DNA of 64,000 nt from Halobacillus campisalis (GCF_030345335.1 NZ_JAPVRC010000004.1:186001-250000), one strand, 5' to 3'. Numbered from the stretch's first letter, positions 13,827-23,650 are shown. A program made the numbers and translations. The notes: generated by a model not told the origin, from the letters alone.

Positions 13827-14741
13827 TTAGATAATAGGTGAAATATTGATCTCTTCTTTTAGGCGATCGACGTCTTCCTTTTGACATAAGTCATCTTGAA
13901 AAGCAGTGGCACTTCCTGTAGCTACACCATCTCTGAAAGCTTCTTCAACAGACTTTCCTTGACTTAGTGCTGCGATGAATCCAGAAACGACGGAGTCGCC
14001 GGCGCCAACAGAGTTTTTCACTTCGCCTTTCGGAACGTTCGCATAAAATTTATGTTCACTGTCTACATAAACGGCACCTTTCCCTCCCATGGAGACGATG
14101 ACGTGTTTTGCACCTTGCTCAACAAGTTTGCGCGCATAGTAAGCGGCTTCTTCCACTGAAGAAATCGTAGTATCGAACAATTCGCCGAGTTCATGTTCAT
14201 TCGGCTTTAGAAAAAATACTTGTTTACCTAATAGCTGCCTAAGTGCGTCCCCTGAAGTGTCTGCAACTAGTGGAATGTTTTTTTGCAAGCAAATGTCAGC
14301 TATTTGGTTATAAAAGTCCTTAGGCATTGATGAAGGGACGCTGCCGGCAAGAATCAGGTAATCCTCTCCATGTAATGATCGAACCTGATCAAGAAGCTGG
14401 GTAAGTTGTACTTCAGAAACATTTGGGCCGGGCCCGTTGATTTCTGATTCCTGTTCACCTTTTAGTTTTACATTGATCCTTGTATAGTCCCCCGTCTCAA
14501 TAAAGTTGTGCTTAATCCCTTCTTGTTCGAGGGAATTTATAATGAATTGACCCGTGAAATTCCCTATAAACCCGAGAGCTATAGTAGAAACTCCCAGTCT
14601 TTCCATTACTCTGGAAACGTTGATCCCTTTCCCTCCGGGGTAATAAAAAGTTTTATGAGATCTAGTCAGCCCTCCCGCTTGAAATCCATCCACATGCATG
14701 ATGTAGTCGATGGAAGGGTTAAGTGTACAAGTGTAAATCAT
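13827..14741 (-). CDS. fruK: 1-phosphofructokinase
   Basis: 304-aa PfkB-family sugar kinase. It begins MIYTCTLNPSIDYIMHVDGF, has the glycine-rich GGKGINVSRVMERLG, FLKPNEHELGELF, and the C-terminal signature VGAGDSVVSGFIA with the catalytic Asp. It phosphorylates fructose-1-P from FruA to fructose-1,6-bisphosphate, which is also the CggR inducer, tying this operon to the glycolytic operon upstream. Its start overlaps the fruR stop by 4 nt. Confidence 0.95.
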   Translation of the reverse strand: MIYTCTLNPSIDYIMHVDGFQAGGLTRSHKTFYYPGGKGINVSRVMERLGVSTIALGFIGNFTGQFIINSLEQEGIKHNFIETGDYTRINVKLKGEQESEINGPGPNVSEVQLTQLLDQVRSLHGEDYLILAGSVPSSMPKDFYNQIADICLQKNIPLVADTSGDALRQLLGKQVFFLKPNEHELGELFDTTISSVEEAAYYARKLVEQGAKHVIVSMGGKGAVYVDSEHKFYANVPKGEVKNSVGAGDSVVSGFIAALSQGKSVEEAFRDGVATGSATAFQDDLCQKEDVDRLKEEINISPII

Positions 14742-15487
14742 GGAGTCACAACCTTTATATTCGTTTTATCTTGAAATTCATGGAGAAGGGGTCCATTATA
14801 ATCTGTAATGATGTTGGCTTCTTCAATGTTCGCAATTTGAGAAAAAGTCACTTCGTTAAATTTTGATTGGTCTGCTAGAACATATCTGTTCTGTGACAGT
14901 GCCAATGTCGTTCTTTTTATAGCTGCCTCTTCGGGGTCAGGAGTAGTGTATCCATCTTCGAGGCTAATTCCATTCGCACCCATAAAACACTGGTCAAAAC
15001 GATATTGCTTCAGGTTTTGCAAAGCACTTGTTCCAACGACAGCTCGTGTTCTCTCCTTGACGTATCCACCGAGTACAAATGTTTTAATATGATAATCAGT
15101 GAGGGCGTCTAATTGGTTAAGACCATTCGTTACGACTGTAATATCTTTACCGGATAAGTAAGAGATCATTTCGTATGTCGTTGTTCCGGCATCAATGAAA
15201 ATAGATTCTCCATCCCTGACTAAAGAAGCGGCCGCTTCCGCAATCAACTTTTTCTCTGGATGGAACTTAGTGGATTTTTCATCAATCGTCGGCTCTACAC
15301 TAGTTGCGTGGCGCAGCGAAGCACCACCATGTACCCTGTGAAGCTTGCCTGACAGTTCCAGTTGGTCAAGGTCTCGCCTAATCGTAGACTCGGAGGCTTG
15401 CGTAAGCTGGACAAGTTGTTTCAATTTAATTGTATGATGCTTTTGAAGGAGCTCTAAAATATGCTGGTGACGCTCAGCTGTTAACAG
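14738..15487 (-). CDS. fruR: DeoR-family fructose operon repressor, probable CTG start
   Basis: 249 aa. N-terminal DeoR HTH: LTAERHQHILELLQKHHTIK, then QLTQASESTIRRDLDQLE; C-terminal sugar-phosphate domain with DAGTTTYEMISYL and a segment GANGISLEDGYTTPDPEEAAIKR (shown in parts). The reading frame with family homology runs past the first internal TTG (15424). Its natural start, judged by the usual M-L-T-x-E-R start of FruR proteins, falls on CTG at 15485-15487, 7 nt after GGGAGGG; no ATG, GTG or TTG lies there. A TGA closes the frame shortly upstream. Confidence 0.88.
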   Translation of the reverse strand: MLTAERHQHILELLQKHHTIKLKQLVQLTQASESTIRRDLDQLELSGKLHRVHGGASLRHATSVEPTIDEKSTKFHPEKKLIAEAAASLVRDGESIFIDAGTTTYEMISYLSGKDITVVTNGLNQLDALTDYHIKTFVLGGYVKERTRAVVGTSALQNLKQYRFDQCFMGANGISLEDGYTTPDPEEAAIKRTTLALSQNRYVLADQSKFNEVTFSQIANIEEANIITDYNGPLLHEFQDKTNIKVVTP

Positions 15488-15518
15488 ACTAAGACCCTCC
15501 CTTCATGTCTCTAAGTTC

Positions 15519-15575
15519 ATTTTAAAGTAAGCCCTTTCAGAAATCAATCAAAAACGTTCATTAACTTTCAAAAAC
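15519..15575 (-). promoter_or_regulatory. fru operon promoter with 20-bp-spaced direct repeats
   Basis: On the minus strand: -35 TTGATT (15547-15542), 17-bp spacer, -10 TAAAAT (15524-15519). GTTTTTGA occurs twice, at 15555-15548 and 15575-15568, exactly 20 bp apart, the first copy overlapping the -35. This suits a FruR (DeoR-type) operator; assignment to FruR is inference. Confidence 0.55.
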
Positions 15576-15706
15576 TATCAATAAATGTGTCAAATTCATT
15601 CACATTTTATAATAAGCCACATACAAATTATCATGTTGCTGTCTTTAATGTTTTATGCTACATTTATAATAGTTTATTGTGCGTCTTTAGGAGGTGTTGG
15701 CACATC

Positions 15707-15940
15707 ATGGAAACACTTGCAATTACTTTATTAGTTATTGATACTATTGCTTTAATCGTACTTGTGCTACTGCAATCAGGAAAGAGTGCTGGTTTATCTG
15801 GAGCGATCTCCGGGGGAGCTGAACAACTCTTCGGTAAGCAAAAGGCTCGTGGAATCGATGCGGTTTTACATCGAGCGACAGTTGTCACTGGAGTTCTCTT
15901 CTTTGTACTTGCTTTCTCGGCAGCCTACATCTTAGGATAA
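15707..15940 (+). CDS. secG: Preprotein translocase subunit SecG
   Basis: 77 aa with two membrane spans (about 3-22 and 55-76) flanking the conserved cytoplasmic loop [23 protein letters not shown]. It is a small subunit of SecYEG. The ATG at 15707 follows TAGGAGGTG; the frame is open further upstream, but that part lacks homology. It begins the conserved secG-esterase-rnr-smpB-ssrA block of Bacilli. Confidence 0.93.
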   Translation: METLAITLLVIDTIALIVLVLLQSGKSAGLSGAISGGAEQLFGKQKARGIDAVLHRATVVTGVLFFVLAFSAAYILG

Positions 15941-15957
15941 CCTTATGCCTGCTTACA

Positions 15958-15988
15958 AGGCCGCGCTTTTATACGAGCGCGGCTTTTT
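15958..15988 (+). terminator. Terminator after secG
   Basis: GCCGCGCT-type arms around TTTATACG, followed by six T. Confidence 0.85.
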
Positions 15989-16096
15989 TGTGCAGATTTT
16001 GTGTTTAGTGAATTTGATTTTGGTAAAATAGAAACATTGTAATTACGAATGAAATTTAAATTTAAGGAAATAGATGAAGTAAGGAGAGAGATCAGA

Positions 16097-16843
16097 ATGA
16101 ATATCAAACAACCAGAACCATTCACATTTGAAGGAGAAGGCGAAAGAGCAGTTTTACTATTACATGGTTTTACAGGTCATTCAGCTGACGTACGCATGCT
16201 TGGACGCTTTTTGCAAAAACACGGATACACTTCTCATGCCCCTATTTATAGAGGTCACGGAAGAGAACTAGAAGCCCTTGTAGACGCTACTCCAGAACAA
16301 TGGTGGGAAGATGTGATGTCATCCTTGAACCATCTAAGAGAATTAGGTTACAAAAAAATTGCGGTAGCCGGACTTTCTCTAGGGGGAGTACTTGGACTAA
16401 AACTTGCATATTCTGAACCGATAAAGGGTATTGTCACGATGTGTAGTCCTATGTTTTTCGATAATGAGGAACAATTGACCCAGGGATTCACATTTAAAGC
16501 CAGGCAATACAAGCAGTTAGAAGGAAAAGATAAGGAAACGATCGATAAAGAAGTGGACGAATTACTCGAAGAATCCAAAGATATGTTTTCACAATTAGGA
16601 GACTTTATAACCTCTGTCCATGATGAAGTCGATCAAATCTATACTCCGGCTTTTATCATACAAGCCGAAAAAGACGAAATGATAAACAAAGAAAGTGCAA
16701 ACTATATTTATGAAAACATTGAATCTGATCAAAAAGATATTAAATGGTACAAAAACTCCGGCCATGTGATCACAATGGATAAAGAAAAAGAACAACTACA
16801 TGAAGATGTTTTGGAATTTCTTGAATCACTGGATTGGTCATAA
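16097..16843 (+). CDS. Carboxylesterase (YvaK/Est30 type)
   Basis: 248-aa alpha/beta hydrolase. Oxyanion region LLLHGFTGHSADVR, nucleophile elbow GLSLGGVLG, acid in IIQAEKDEMIN and catalytic His in KNSGHVITMDKE. Known relatives hydrolyse short-chain carboxyl esters. The ATG at 16097 has a good SD (AAGGAGAG); an in-frame ATG at 16049 would add 16 residues without an SD. The gene sits between secG and rnr, as yvaK does in B. subtilis. Confidence 0.9.
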   Translation: MNIKQPEPFTFEGEGERAVLLLHGFTGHSADVRMLGRFLQKHGYTSHAPIYRGHGRELEALVDATPEQWWEDVMSSLNHLRELGYKKIAVAGLSLGGVLGLKLAYSEPIKGIVTMCSPMFFDNEEQLTQGFTFKARQYKQLEGKDKETIDKEVDELLEESKDMFSQLGDFITSVHDEVDQIYTPAFIIQAEKDEMINKESANYIYENIESDQKDIKWYKNSGHVITMDKEKEQLHEDVLEFLESLDWS

Positions 16844-16882
16844 TCGGTCAGAGTCTTGTCCATCACTTGAGGAGGTAAATAA

Positions 16883-19168
16883 ATGAATACAGATTTAAAA
16901 CAGAAAATTGTGCAGCATTTTAACGAAGCTGCCTCAAAACCTCTTTCAGTCGAAGAGCTAGAAGAAGTTCTAGAATTAAAAGACTCAGAAGATTTTAAGG
17001 TATTAGTGAAAGTCTTGAACGAATTGGAAGAAGAGGGTGAATTAGTCCGGACGAGAAAGAACAGGTTCGGGCTCCCTGAAAAAATGAATTTAATCCGTGG
17101 GAAGATTCAAATGCACGCGAAGGGGTTTGCATTCCTAATCCCGGATGATGAGGGGAAAGATGATGTATACCTGCATCATTCTGATCTCAGCTCTGCCATG
17201 AACAATGATAAGGTGCTCGTCCGTGTTGAGAAAAGGGATGAGAATGGACAGCGCCCTGAGGGGACTGTTATCAGGATTTTAGAACGCGCTACTAACAGGG
17301 TAGTCGGAACGTATGAATCAAGCCGGAATTTTGGATTTGTCGTAGCGGATGATAAGCGTATCCCTCACGATATATTCATCCCTAAGTCCCAGGTAAATGG
17401 AGCAGTGGATGGACATAAAGTGATTGTGGAAATTACGAAGTTTCCTGAAGATCGTATGAGTGCTGAAGGGGAAATCGTAGAAATCCTTGGGCATAAGAAT
17501 GACCCTGGTATCGACATCATATCCATTATCCATAAGCATGGAATCAAAACCGAATTCCCGGAAGAAGTTTTGGAACAGGCAGGGAATACGCCTGAGCAAA
17601 TAACTGAAGAGGAAATTGGGAGCCGCAGAGACTTACGTGATGAAACCATCGTAACGATCGATGGAGCGGATGCTAAAGATTTGGATGATGCTGTCACCGT
17701 GAAAAAGCTCGATAACGGAAACTATAAGTTAGGAGTTCATATCGCGGATGTCACTTATTATGTAGGAGAAAATTCTCCGATTGATAAAGAAGCAAGGGAA
17801 CGCGCTACAAGTGTGTACCTAGTTGATCGTGTCATTCCGATGATTCCGCACCGTTTATCTAATGGAATTTGTTCTTTGAACCCGCAAGTCGACCGACTGA
17901 CTCTGTCTTGTGAAATGGAGATAGATTCCAGTGGTGTCGTGGTAGGTCATGAAATTTTCCAAAGTGTCATTAAAACAAATGAACGAATGACCTACTCTGA
18001 TGTGAATGCTATTTTAGAGCATAACGATGAGGAATTAATTGAAAAGTACAAAGAGCTTGTACCGATGTTCCGAGAAATGGAAAGCTTAGCAGCCACTCTT
18101 CGTAAAAAACGGTTCGGTCGCGGTGCAATAGATTTTGACTTTAAAGAAGCTGGGGTCATTGTAGATGATGAAGGAAAAGCAGTCGATGTGAAACTTCGGG
18201 AGCGTTCTGTTGCGGAAAGACTGATTGAGGAATTTATGCTGGCCGCGAACGAAACTGTGGCTGAACATTTTCACTGGATGGAAGTTCCTTTCATCCACCG
18301 TATTCACGAGGATCCAGATGAATCCAAGCTGCAAAACTTCTTTGAATTTGTGGCCAACCTTGGATATTCTGTAAAAGGCTCAGCAGAAAATGTACATCCA
18401 CAAGCACTTCAGCAAGTACTGGAGACTGTCAAAGACTCTCAGGAAGAGATGATCATTTCCAAATTGATGCTTCGTTCGATGCAGCAGGCGAAGTATGATC
18501 CGCAAAGCCTTGGTCACTTTGGGCTATCTACTGAATTCTATACACACTTTACGTCACCTATACGACGGTATCCCGACTTAATCGTCCACCGGTTAATCCG
18601 CACGTATCTTGTTGAAAAGCAGCTCGATTATAAAACACGTAAACATTGGAAGGATCAGCTTCCTGAAATTGCCAAACATTCATCTGCAAAAGAACGTGCG
18701 TCTGTAGATGCTGAACGTGAAACGGATGATTTGAAAAAAGCAGAATTTATGCAAGATAAGATTGGGGAAGAATATGATGGTGTAGTCAGTTCTGTAACCA
18801 GTTTCGGTCTGTTCGTTGAATTACCGAACACCGTAGAAGGACTTGTTCACGTAAGCACACTGACTGACGATTATTACAATTTTCAAGAAAAGCAGTTTGC
18901 GATGATCGGTGAGCGAACAGGAAATATGTACCGGATTGGCGACGAAATCACGATCCGTGTAGCCAATGTGAATCTCGATGAAAGAGTCGTGGATTTTGAA
19001 GTTGTTGGAATGAAACCAAGAAAACAAAAGGAAAGACCCGCAAGGCCAAAGCAGATTGATGCCAGAGGGCCTGAAAAAAAGAAAGATAAAAAGAAAAAAC
19101 AAAAAGGGAACAAACCTTTTTACCGAAATAAAGGTGTACCGAAAAAAGGCAAGAAAAAGAAGAAATAA
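16883..19168 (+). CDS. rnr: Ribonuclease R
   Basis: 761 aa. Order: N-terminal HTH (1-65), two cold-shock OB folds (about 70-225; [19 protein letters not shown]), RNB catalytic domain (about 255-585; [17 protein letters not shown] with the metal-binding Asp residues, [14 protein letters not shown]), an S1 domain (about 625-710; [25 protein letters not shown]) and a Lys-rich tail of about 45 residues. It is a 3'-5' exoribonuclease that works with SmpB-tmRNA in degrading non-stop mRNAs; both partners are encoded just downstream. The SD is GAGGAGG. Confidence 0.96.
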   Translation: MNTDLKQKIVQHFNEAASKPLSVEELEEVLELKDSEDFKVLVKVLNELEEEGELVRTRKNRFGLPEKMNLIRGKIQMHAKGFAFLIPDDEGKDDVYLHHSDLSSAMNNDKVLVRVEKRDENGQRPEGTVIRILERATNRVVGTYESSRNFGFVVADDKRIPHDIFIPKSQVNGAVDGHKVIVEITKFPEDRMSAEGEIVEILGHKNDPGIDIISIIHKHGIKTEFPEEVLEQAGNTPEQITEEEIGSRRDLRDETIVTIDGADAKDLDDAVTVKKLDNGNYKLGVHIADVTYYVGENSPIDKEARERATSVYLVDRVIPMIPHRLSNGICSLNPQVDRLTLSCEMEIDSSGVVVGHEIFQSVIKTNERMTYSDVNAILEHNDEELIEKYKELVPMFREMESLAATLRKKRFGRGAIDFDFKEAGVIVDDEGKAVDVKLRERSVAERLIEEFMLAANETVAEHFHWMEVPFIHRIHEDPDESKLQNFFEFVANLGYSVKGSAENVHPQALQQVLETVKDSQEEMIISKLMLRSMQQAKYDPQSLGHFGLSTEFYTHFTSPIRRYPDLIVHRLIRTYLVEKQLDYKTRKHWKDQLPEIAKHSSAKERASVDAERETDDLKKAEFMQDKIGEEYDGVVSSVTSFGLFVELPNTVEGLVHVSTLTDDYYNFQEKQFAMIGERTGNMYRIGDEITIRVANVNLDERVVDFEVVGMKPRKQKERPARPKQIDARGPEKKKDKKKKQKGNKPFYRNKGVPKKGKKKKK

Positions 19169-19173
19169 GCGAA

Positions 19174-19203
19174 AAAACGCGCACGGGTCATCCCGGCGCG
19201 TTT
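19174..19203. terminator. Hairpin between rnr and the convergent GNAT gene
   Basis: AAACGCGC..GGG TCAT CCC.GCGCGTTT stem with one bulge; short A/T flanks on both sides, so it may serve both strands. Confidence 0.6.
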
Positions 19204-19205
19204 GC

Positions 19206-20067
19206 TTATGTCCATAGTCCGTAAAGAATCCAGGGTTCCTGAACGTCATAGGGGCTAAGGTCTGTGATGTTGTCATAAGCCTGCTTTGAAAAATCAATCC
19301 AGCATCCGACGTTGTCCGGGTTTTCATCCCAGTGGTAAAGGATCGTTTCAAAGAATCCTGGCTGAGTATAATGATCGTTCCAGAAATATTTAACGTGTGA
19401 GTAATCATATTTTTTCGTGTCATTTTTGATTATAACGAACCTGGTTTTATCATGATTGATGTATACTTTAGATGAATCTAAATAGTCATCGGTGAAAAAT
19501 GCTTCATCATAGGGGAAGGAATAATAGCATTCGTATGGAAATAAGCCTAAATGATTTTCATTCAAAGAAAGTAGAAGGTCTCGCTTTTCATAAATGGTGT
19601 ACACCTCATTCCATCTTTCCCCGGGAAAATGATCTTTCAACTTTTCAGGTTTATTAAGCGTTAAGTAGTAGGATATTGTATCAGCTTGAAGTGAAGATTT
19701 CTCCAGGAGTCTCCTCGCTGAATGATTGTGGACGTGCGTGTTTGCTCCAATCCATTTGACTTCAGGACTGTTTCTTAACTGGTCAATAACCGGTTTGAGC
19801 AGTTCGGTCGCATAACCTTGCGAACGGTACCTGCGATCACTGCGGAGTCTGCCGATCATGGCAAAACGATTTTGTCCGAAAAGACTATAGGCCTGCAAGC
19901 GAGAGAAGCTGATCCTCCTGGAATAAGCCATAAAGCTCCTGAGAAGGAGAGGCGACCAGGCGATCAAAGATACGAATGACATAATCATCTTCAATCCCCG
20001 TATCCATCTGGGTTAAAGCAGGTAAATCATTAAGAGTCAATTTTCGGACCTGGACTAATTGTTCCAT
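19206..20067 (-). pseudogene. GNAT-family acetyltransferase with a frameshift
   Basis: A start at 20067 (SD AAAGGAG) gives MEQLVQVRKLTLNDLPALTQ and reads to ELYGLFQEDQLLSLAGL, then stops at TAG near 19893. The rest of the family signature (YSLFGQNRFAMIGRLRSDRR, then YRSQGYATELLKPVID, the acetyl-CoA loop) continues to 19206 in another frame. Removing one C of the GGCC near 19893 would restore a continuous protein of about 286 aa. Hence this is a one-base insertion, real decay or a sequencing error. It lies on the opposite strand between rnr and smpB. Confidence 0.8.
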
Positions 20068-20151
20068 GGATCAAGCTCCTTTACTTATACTATGCAAACA
20101 TATATTCTCACATTAATTGTAAAAAAGTCCATCACATTGCTTCTTTCAAAA

Positions 20152-20180
20152 TTGGATTGCCCGATCATTTTTGATACAAT
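20152..20180 (+). promoter_or_regulatory. smpB promoter
   Basis: -35 TTGGAT (20152-20157), 17-bp spacer, -10 TACAAT (20175-20180), 31 bp before the smpB ATG. Confidence 0.65.
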
Positions 20181-20210
20181 TAAGTGGATGGTTATTAGGA
20201 GGAAGAAGTT

Positions 20211-20675
20211 ATGCCAAGAGGTCATGGGAAAACAATAGCACAAAATAAAAAAGCTGGTCACGATTATTTTATAGAAGAAACGTTCGAAGCAGGCATCGTT
20301 CTGCAAGGAACGGAAATTAAAGCGATTCGTGCCGGAAGAGTTAACTTGAAAGAGAGTTTTGCCAGAATAAAAGACGGAGAAGTTTATATTCACAATATGC
20401 ATATCTCCCATTACGAGCAGGGTAACATTTACAATCATGAACCAACTAGAAGCCGCAAATTGCTGCTTCATCGTAAACAAATCAACCAACTGATTGGAGC
20501 TACCCAGCAAAAAGGTTATGCACTAGTCCCTCTGAAAATGTATATCAAGAACGGTGTCGCTAAAGTATTAATCGGATTAGGCCGAGGGAAGAAGAAATAC
20601 GATAAGCGGGAAGACTTGAAACGCAAACAAGTCAATCGTGAAATCGACCGTGCCATTAAAGAAAGCCTTAAATAG
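20211..20675 (+). CDS. smpB: SsrA-binding protein SmpB
   Basis: 154 aa. It contains [52 protein letters not shown] and the basic C-terminal tail [16 protein letters not shown], which enters the mRNA channel. It binds tmRNA and delivers it to stalled ribosomes. The tmRNA gene is 94 bp downstream with its own promoter. The SD is AGGAGGAAG. Confidence 0.97.
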   Translation: MPRGHGKTIAQNKKAGHDYFIEETFEAGIVLQGTEIKAIRAGRVNLKESFARIKDGEVYIHNMHISHYEQGNIYNHEPTRSRKLLLHRKQINQLIGATQQKGYALVPLKMYIKNGVAKVLIGLGRGKKKYDKREDLKRKQVNREIDRAIKESLK

Positions 20676-20682
20676 TTCCGAC

Positions 20683-20710
20683 TTGATTTTTTAAGTGGCT
20701 ATGGTATAAT
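20683..20710 (+). promoter_or_regulatory. ssrA promoter
   Basis: -35 TTGATT (20683-20688), 16-bp spacer, consensus -10 TATAAT (20705-20710). Confidence 0.65.
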
Positions 20711-20769
20711 AATTGATGTCGCGAAAGTGATGATTCGAATGAGTTTGATGCTATCTATTTAATCCTAAC

Positions 20770-21132
20770 GGGGACGTTACGGATTCGACGGGGATAGTTT
20801 GAGCTCGGGTTGCAGGTCGAGGCGACGACTCGTACAACGTCATTTGCCTAAAATAACTGGCGAATCTAACGATAACCTAGCTGTAGCTGCGTAAGTAGTC
20901 TATAGCTGATCCTTCCTGGCATCGCTCGTGTGCCAGATCGAAGGGTCTCAAACTGAAGCGAGCTACGCGTTCTTCCACCACCTGAGGAAGGACGAAGAGA
21001 CTAATCAGGTTAGCTGCTCGGAAGCCTGTTGATAGGCTGAAGAGTAAGCGAAATATAATATATCAACTAAGCTTGTAGAAGCCCGAGTGCCGATATCTCC
21101 GGACGTGGGTTCGACTCCCACCGTCTCCACCA
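20770..21132 (+). ncRNA. ssrA: Transfer-messenger RNA (tmRNA)
   Basis: About 363 nt. The 5' part GGGGACGTTACGGATTCGAC and the 3' tRNA-like part (GGACGTGGGTTCGACTCCCA, then CCGTCTCCACCA) pair as the acceptor stem. The tag reading frame runs from GGC at 20859 to TAA at 20892-20894 and encodes GESNDNLAVAA, preceded in the tag by the tRNA-borne Ala. The AVAA end fits ClpXP recognition. The acidic tag differs from the B. subtilis tag (GKTNSFNQNVALAA). CCA is encoded. Confidence 0.97.
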
Positions 21133-21156
21133 ATACATATTGGTGGTTTTTTTATG
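21126..21156 (+). terminator. ssrA terminator
   Basis: CCACCAAT ACAT ATTGGTGG stem, using the CCA end of tmRNA, followed by seven T. Confidence 0.9.
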
Positions 21157-21446
21157 TCTAATTTTAAATGTTTCCAGCACCAGTTGATCACAACCTAGTA
21201 GCTAATACTAATCTTTAACAGAATCTATTTCTAAAAGTATCGAGCTGCCATAAAAAAAGAAGAAGTATTACGAACCTTATACAGTGTGCAGTTATTTTAT
21301 TTTAGCTTTTCCTATAATCTTAAGATAATATAGGGTTTGTACAAATTGATTTGAGAATATTAAACTAGTATTTCAGAATACCTTAACATATGAAATCGTC
21401 GTAAAATCGGCTATTTAAATGAATTTATTGCAATGGAGATGTGAAT
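21157..21446. other. Non-coding gap upstream of the acyltransferase
   Basis: AT-rich sequence without a supported ORF or RNA. Although ssrA 3' ends are common phage integration sites, I see no duplicated tmRNA end or integrase here. Confidence 0.5.
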
Positions 21447-23444
21447 ATGAGTGATTTAACAGCACCAGAGAAAAGGTTTCGCCCTGAAATAGAAGGTATA
21501 AGAGCTGTTGCGGCATTATTAGTAGCAATATATCATATTTGGTTAGGCTCCGTATCCGGCGGGGTAGATGTCTTTTTTATTGTATCGGGCTACTTAATTA
21601 CTACCTCTTTATTATCGCGAATGGTAAGAGAGGGTAAAATTAACATTTTGGAATATCTCTTAGGATTGGCTAGAAGACTTTTTCCGATAGCATTCATCGT
21701 AATCCTGGTTACGGCACTGCTGTCTATTCTTATTATGCCTCAATCTCAATGGGAACAAATTATAGCCGAAACGTTCGCTTCGGCTTTCTACTTCCAGAAC
21801 TGGCAGTTAGCTACTAGTGCGGTCGATTACTTGGCTCAAAATAATGATGCCAGTCCGTTTCAACATTTTTGGGCACTTTCGATCCAGGGACAATTTTATG
21901 TGACTTGGCCGATTATTATATTCTTGGCGTACTACCTGGCAAGAAAAATATTGAAAACACCTGTCAGGAAAACTCTCTTAGGTGTTCTAATCGTCATTTT
22001 TACTATTTCTATTATTTATTCTATCTACATTACTTCTGCTAACCAGCCGTGGGCATATTTTGACACTTTCGCCCGAGTTTGGGAATTCAGTCTTGGCGGA
22101 ATTCTAGCATTATTGATCCCTTACGTTAATATTAATAAAACCATAAGTATAGTCATAGGCTGGCTCGGCCTTGCGATCGTCTGCTTGACTGGAATTATTT
22201 TGCCCGTTTCCAGTGTTTTTCCAGGCTATGCGGCCCTGCTGCCAACGACTGGGGTTATTCTAGTGATCATTTCAGCTGAGAAAGGAAGCCGCTTAGGAGT
22301 AGAGAGGTTATTAGGTTCAAAGCCATTTCTTTATTTCGGCAGTATTTCGTACGGTTTTTATTTATGGCATTGGCCGCTGCTTATCTTCTATTATGCTTAT
22401 TTCGGCACCGATAAGGCCTCGATACAAGCGGGTATGGCAATTTTGCTATTAACACTGATTCTATCTATTCTGTCAGTCAGAATACTTGAAACACCAGTCC
22501 GCAAAATTAACATTAAACAGTCGAAGCTTAAGCTTTCGGCAATATTGTTCTCTTTAATGCTTCCTGTTCTCGTAGTCTACTTTTCATGGGGGGCTTATTC
22601 TGAACAAGTGCAGGATGAACTCAGTGGGGAATATAGTGAGGAAGAATATCCTGGCGCCCTTGCTATCCATGAAGGTATAGAACCTCCTTCTGATGTCGAG
22701 CCAATTTCTAATACGAACGATGCAGAAAGTAATCTTCCTGATTTTTATACGGAAGATGGATGCTTTACAAGTATAGAAGGGGCAGAGGTGAGCTATTGTT
22801 CTTTCGGTGAAACGGAGAACCCTGAACATACCATTGCTCTGGTAGGAGGATCCCATACGGGTCACTGGTTCCCAGCTTTGGATGAACTATCTGAAGAAAT
22901 GGACTTCCAGATCGATGTATATAATAAAGATGGTTGTCGGTTCACTACTGATGATTTTGGCGGAGCTATGAACGAATCATGTATGGAGTGGAATGAGAAA
23001 GTGATAGAACCACTAAGAGAAGATCCGCCGGATTTAGTATTCGGCACAGCGACGGTGAACCGTGGAAATAAGGTGCCACAAGGGTACATCGAACAGTGGG
23101 AAAAGTTAGAAGGGGTAACGGAAGTATTTGCAATCCGTGATAATCCGAGGATGAAAGAGAAGATACCTGCATGTATTGAAACAAAATCAGAAGAAGAATG
23201 TTCCATACCTCGAGAGGAAGGACTTTCTGAAGTGACGCCTTGGGAAAATACAGAGGGCATACCGGATAATGTGACGTTCGCTGATTTATCAGAGTATTTT
23301 TGTGACGATGAAACTTGTCATTCTGTCATTGGAAATGTTCTCGTTTATCGTGATCAGCATCATCTTACTAATTTATATTCTAAAACTTTGGCTGAACCAT
23401 TAAGAGAGCCACTTGCTGAAGCACTGGAAAGTTTAGGAGAATAA
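21447..23444 (+). CDS. OatA-like membrane O-acyltransferase with SGNH domain
   Basis: About 665 aa. The first about 370 residues form a polytopic acyltransferase-3 domain opening with RFRPEIEGIRAVAALLVAIYH and GGVDVFFIVSGYLI, with FGSISYGFYLWHWPLLIF later. The C-terminal extracytoplasmic SGNH domain has the nucleophile block IALVGGSHTGHW and the Asp/His block YRDQHHLT. Such proteins O-acetylate peptidoglycan or exopolysaccharides outside the cell. The linker and SGNH part are strongly acidic, fitting a halophile. The ATG at 21447 is preferred over an in-frame GTG at 21441 because of GGAG spacing. It seems monocistronic. Confidence 0.9.
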   Translation: MSDLTAPEKRFRPEIEGIRAVAALLVAIYHIWLGSVSGGVDVFFIVSGYLITTSLLSRMVREGKINILEYLLGLARRLFPIAFIVILVTALLSILIMPQSQWEQIIAETFASAFYFQNWQLATSAVDYLAQNNDASPFQHFWALSIQGQFYVTWPIIIFLAYYLARKILKTPVRKTLLGVLIVIFTISIIYSIYITSANQPWAYFDTFARVWEFSLGGILALLIPYVNINKTISIVIGWLGLAIVCLTGIILPVSSVFPGYAALLPTTGVILVIISAEKGSRLGVERLLGSKPFLYFGSISYGFYLWHWPLLIFYYAYFGTDKASIQAGMAILLLTLILSILSVRILETPVRKINIKQSKLKLSAILFSLMLPVLVVYFSWGAYSEQVQDELSGEYSEEEYPGALAIHEGIEPPSDVEPISNTNDAESNLPDFYTEDGCFTSIEGAEVSYCSFGETENPEHTIALVGGSHTGHWFPALDELSEEMDFQIDVYNKDGCRFTTDDFGGAMNESCMEWNEKVIEPLREDPPDLVFGTATVNRGNKVPQGYIEQWEKLEGVTEVFAIRDNPRMKEKIPACIETKSEEECSIPREEGLSEVTPWENTEGIPDNVTFADLSEYFCDDETCHSVIGNVLVYRDQHHLTNLYSKTLAEPLREPLAEALESLGE

Positions 23445-23597
23445 TATGTGACAAATGTAAGAGTAAAGAAATAACAGCCAGAGCTAAGTATCGTTTCAAT
23501 CAATCAAATGAACAAGGTGCCAATCCTCCCATATCAATAAGAAACTATCTATTAAAAATCTACACCTGGGTTTAACACAACTGAAAAAAATATAATT

Positions 23598-23650
23598 AAA
23601 AGGCATGAATCAGTCGATAATTTTCTAAGTTCGACTTGTTCATGCTTTTT
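23598..23650 (+). terminator. Terminator after the acyltransferase
   Basis: Imperfect long stem AAAGGCATGAATCAGTCGA / TCGACTTGTTCATGC followed by TTTTTTA. The rest of 23445-23821 shows no supported gene. Confidence 0.75.

Noticed and set aside
18821..19423. 200-codon minus-strand frame across the end of rnr
   Set aside because: Shadow of the Lys-rich rnr tail and of the GNAT gene in another frame; Phe/Leu-rich without a ribosome site.
21133..21446. Integrated element at the ssrA 3' end
   Set aside because: No duplicated tmRNA end, integrase or phage-like gene follows; the next gene is a normal acyltransferase.
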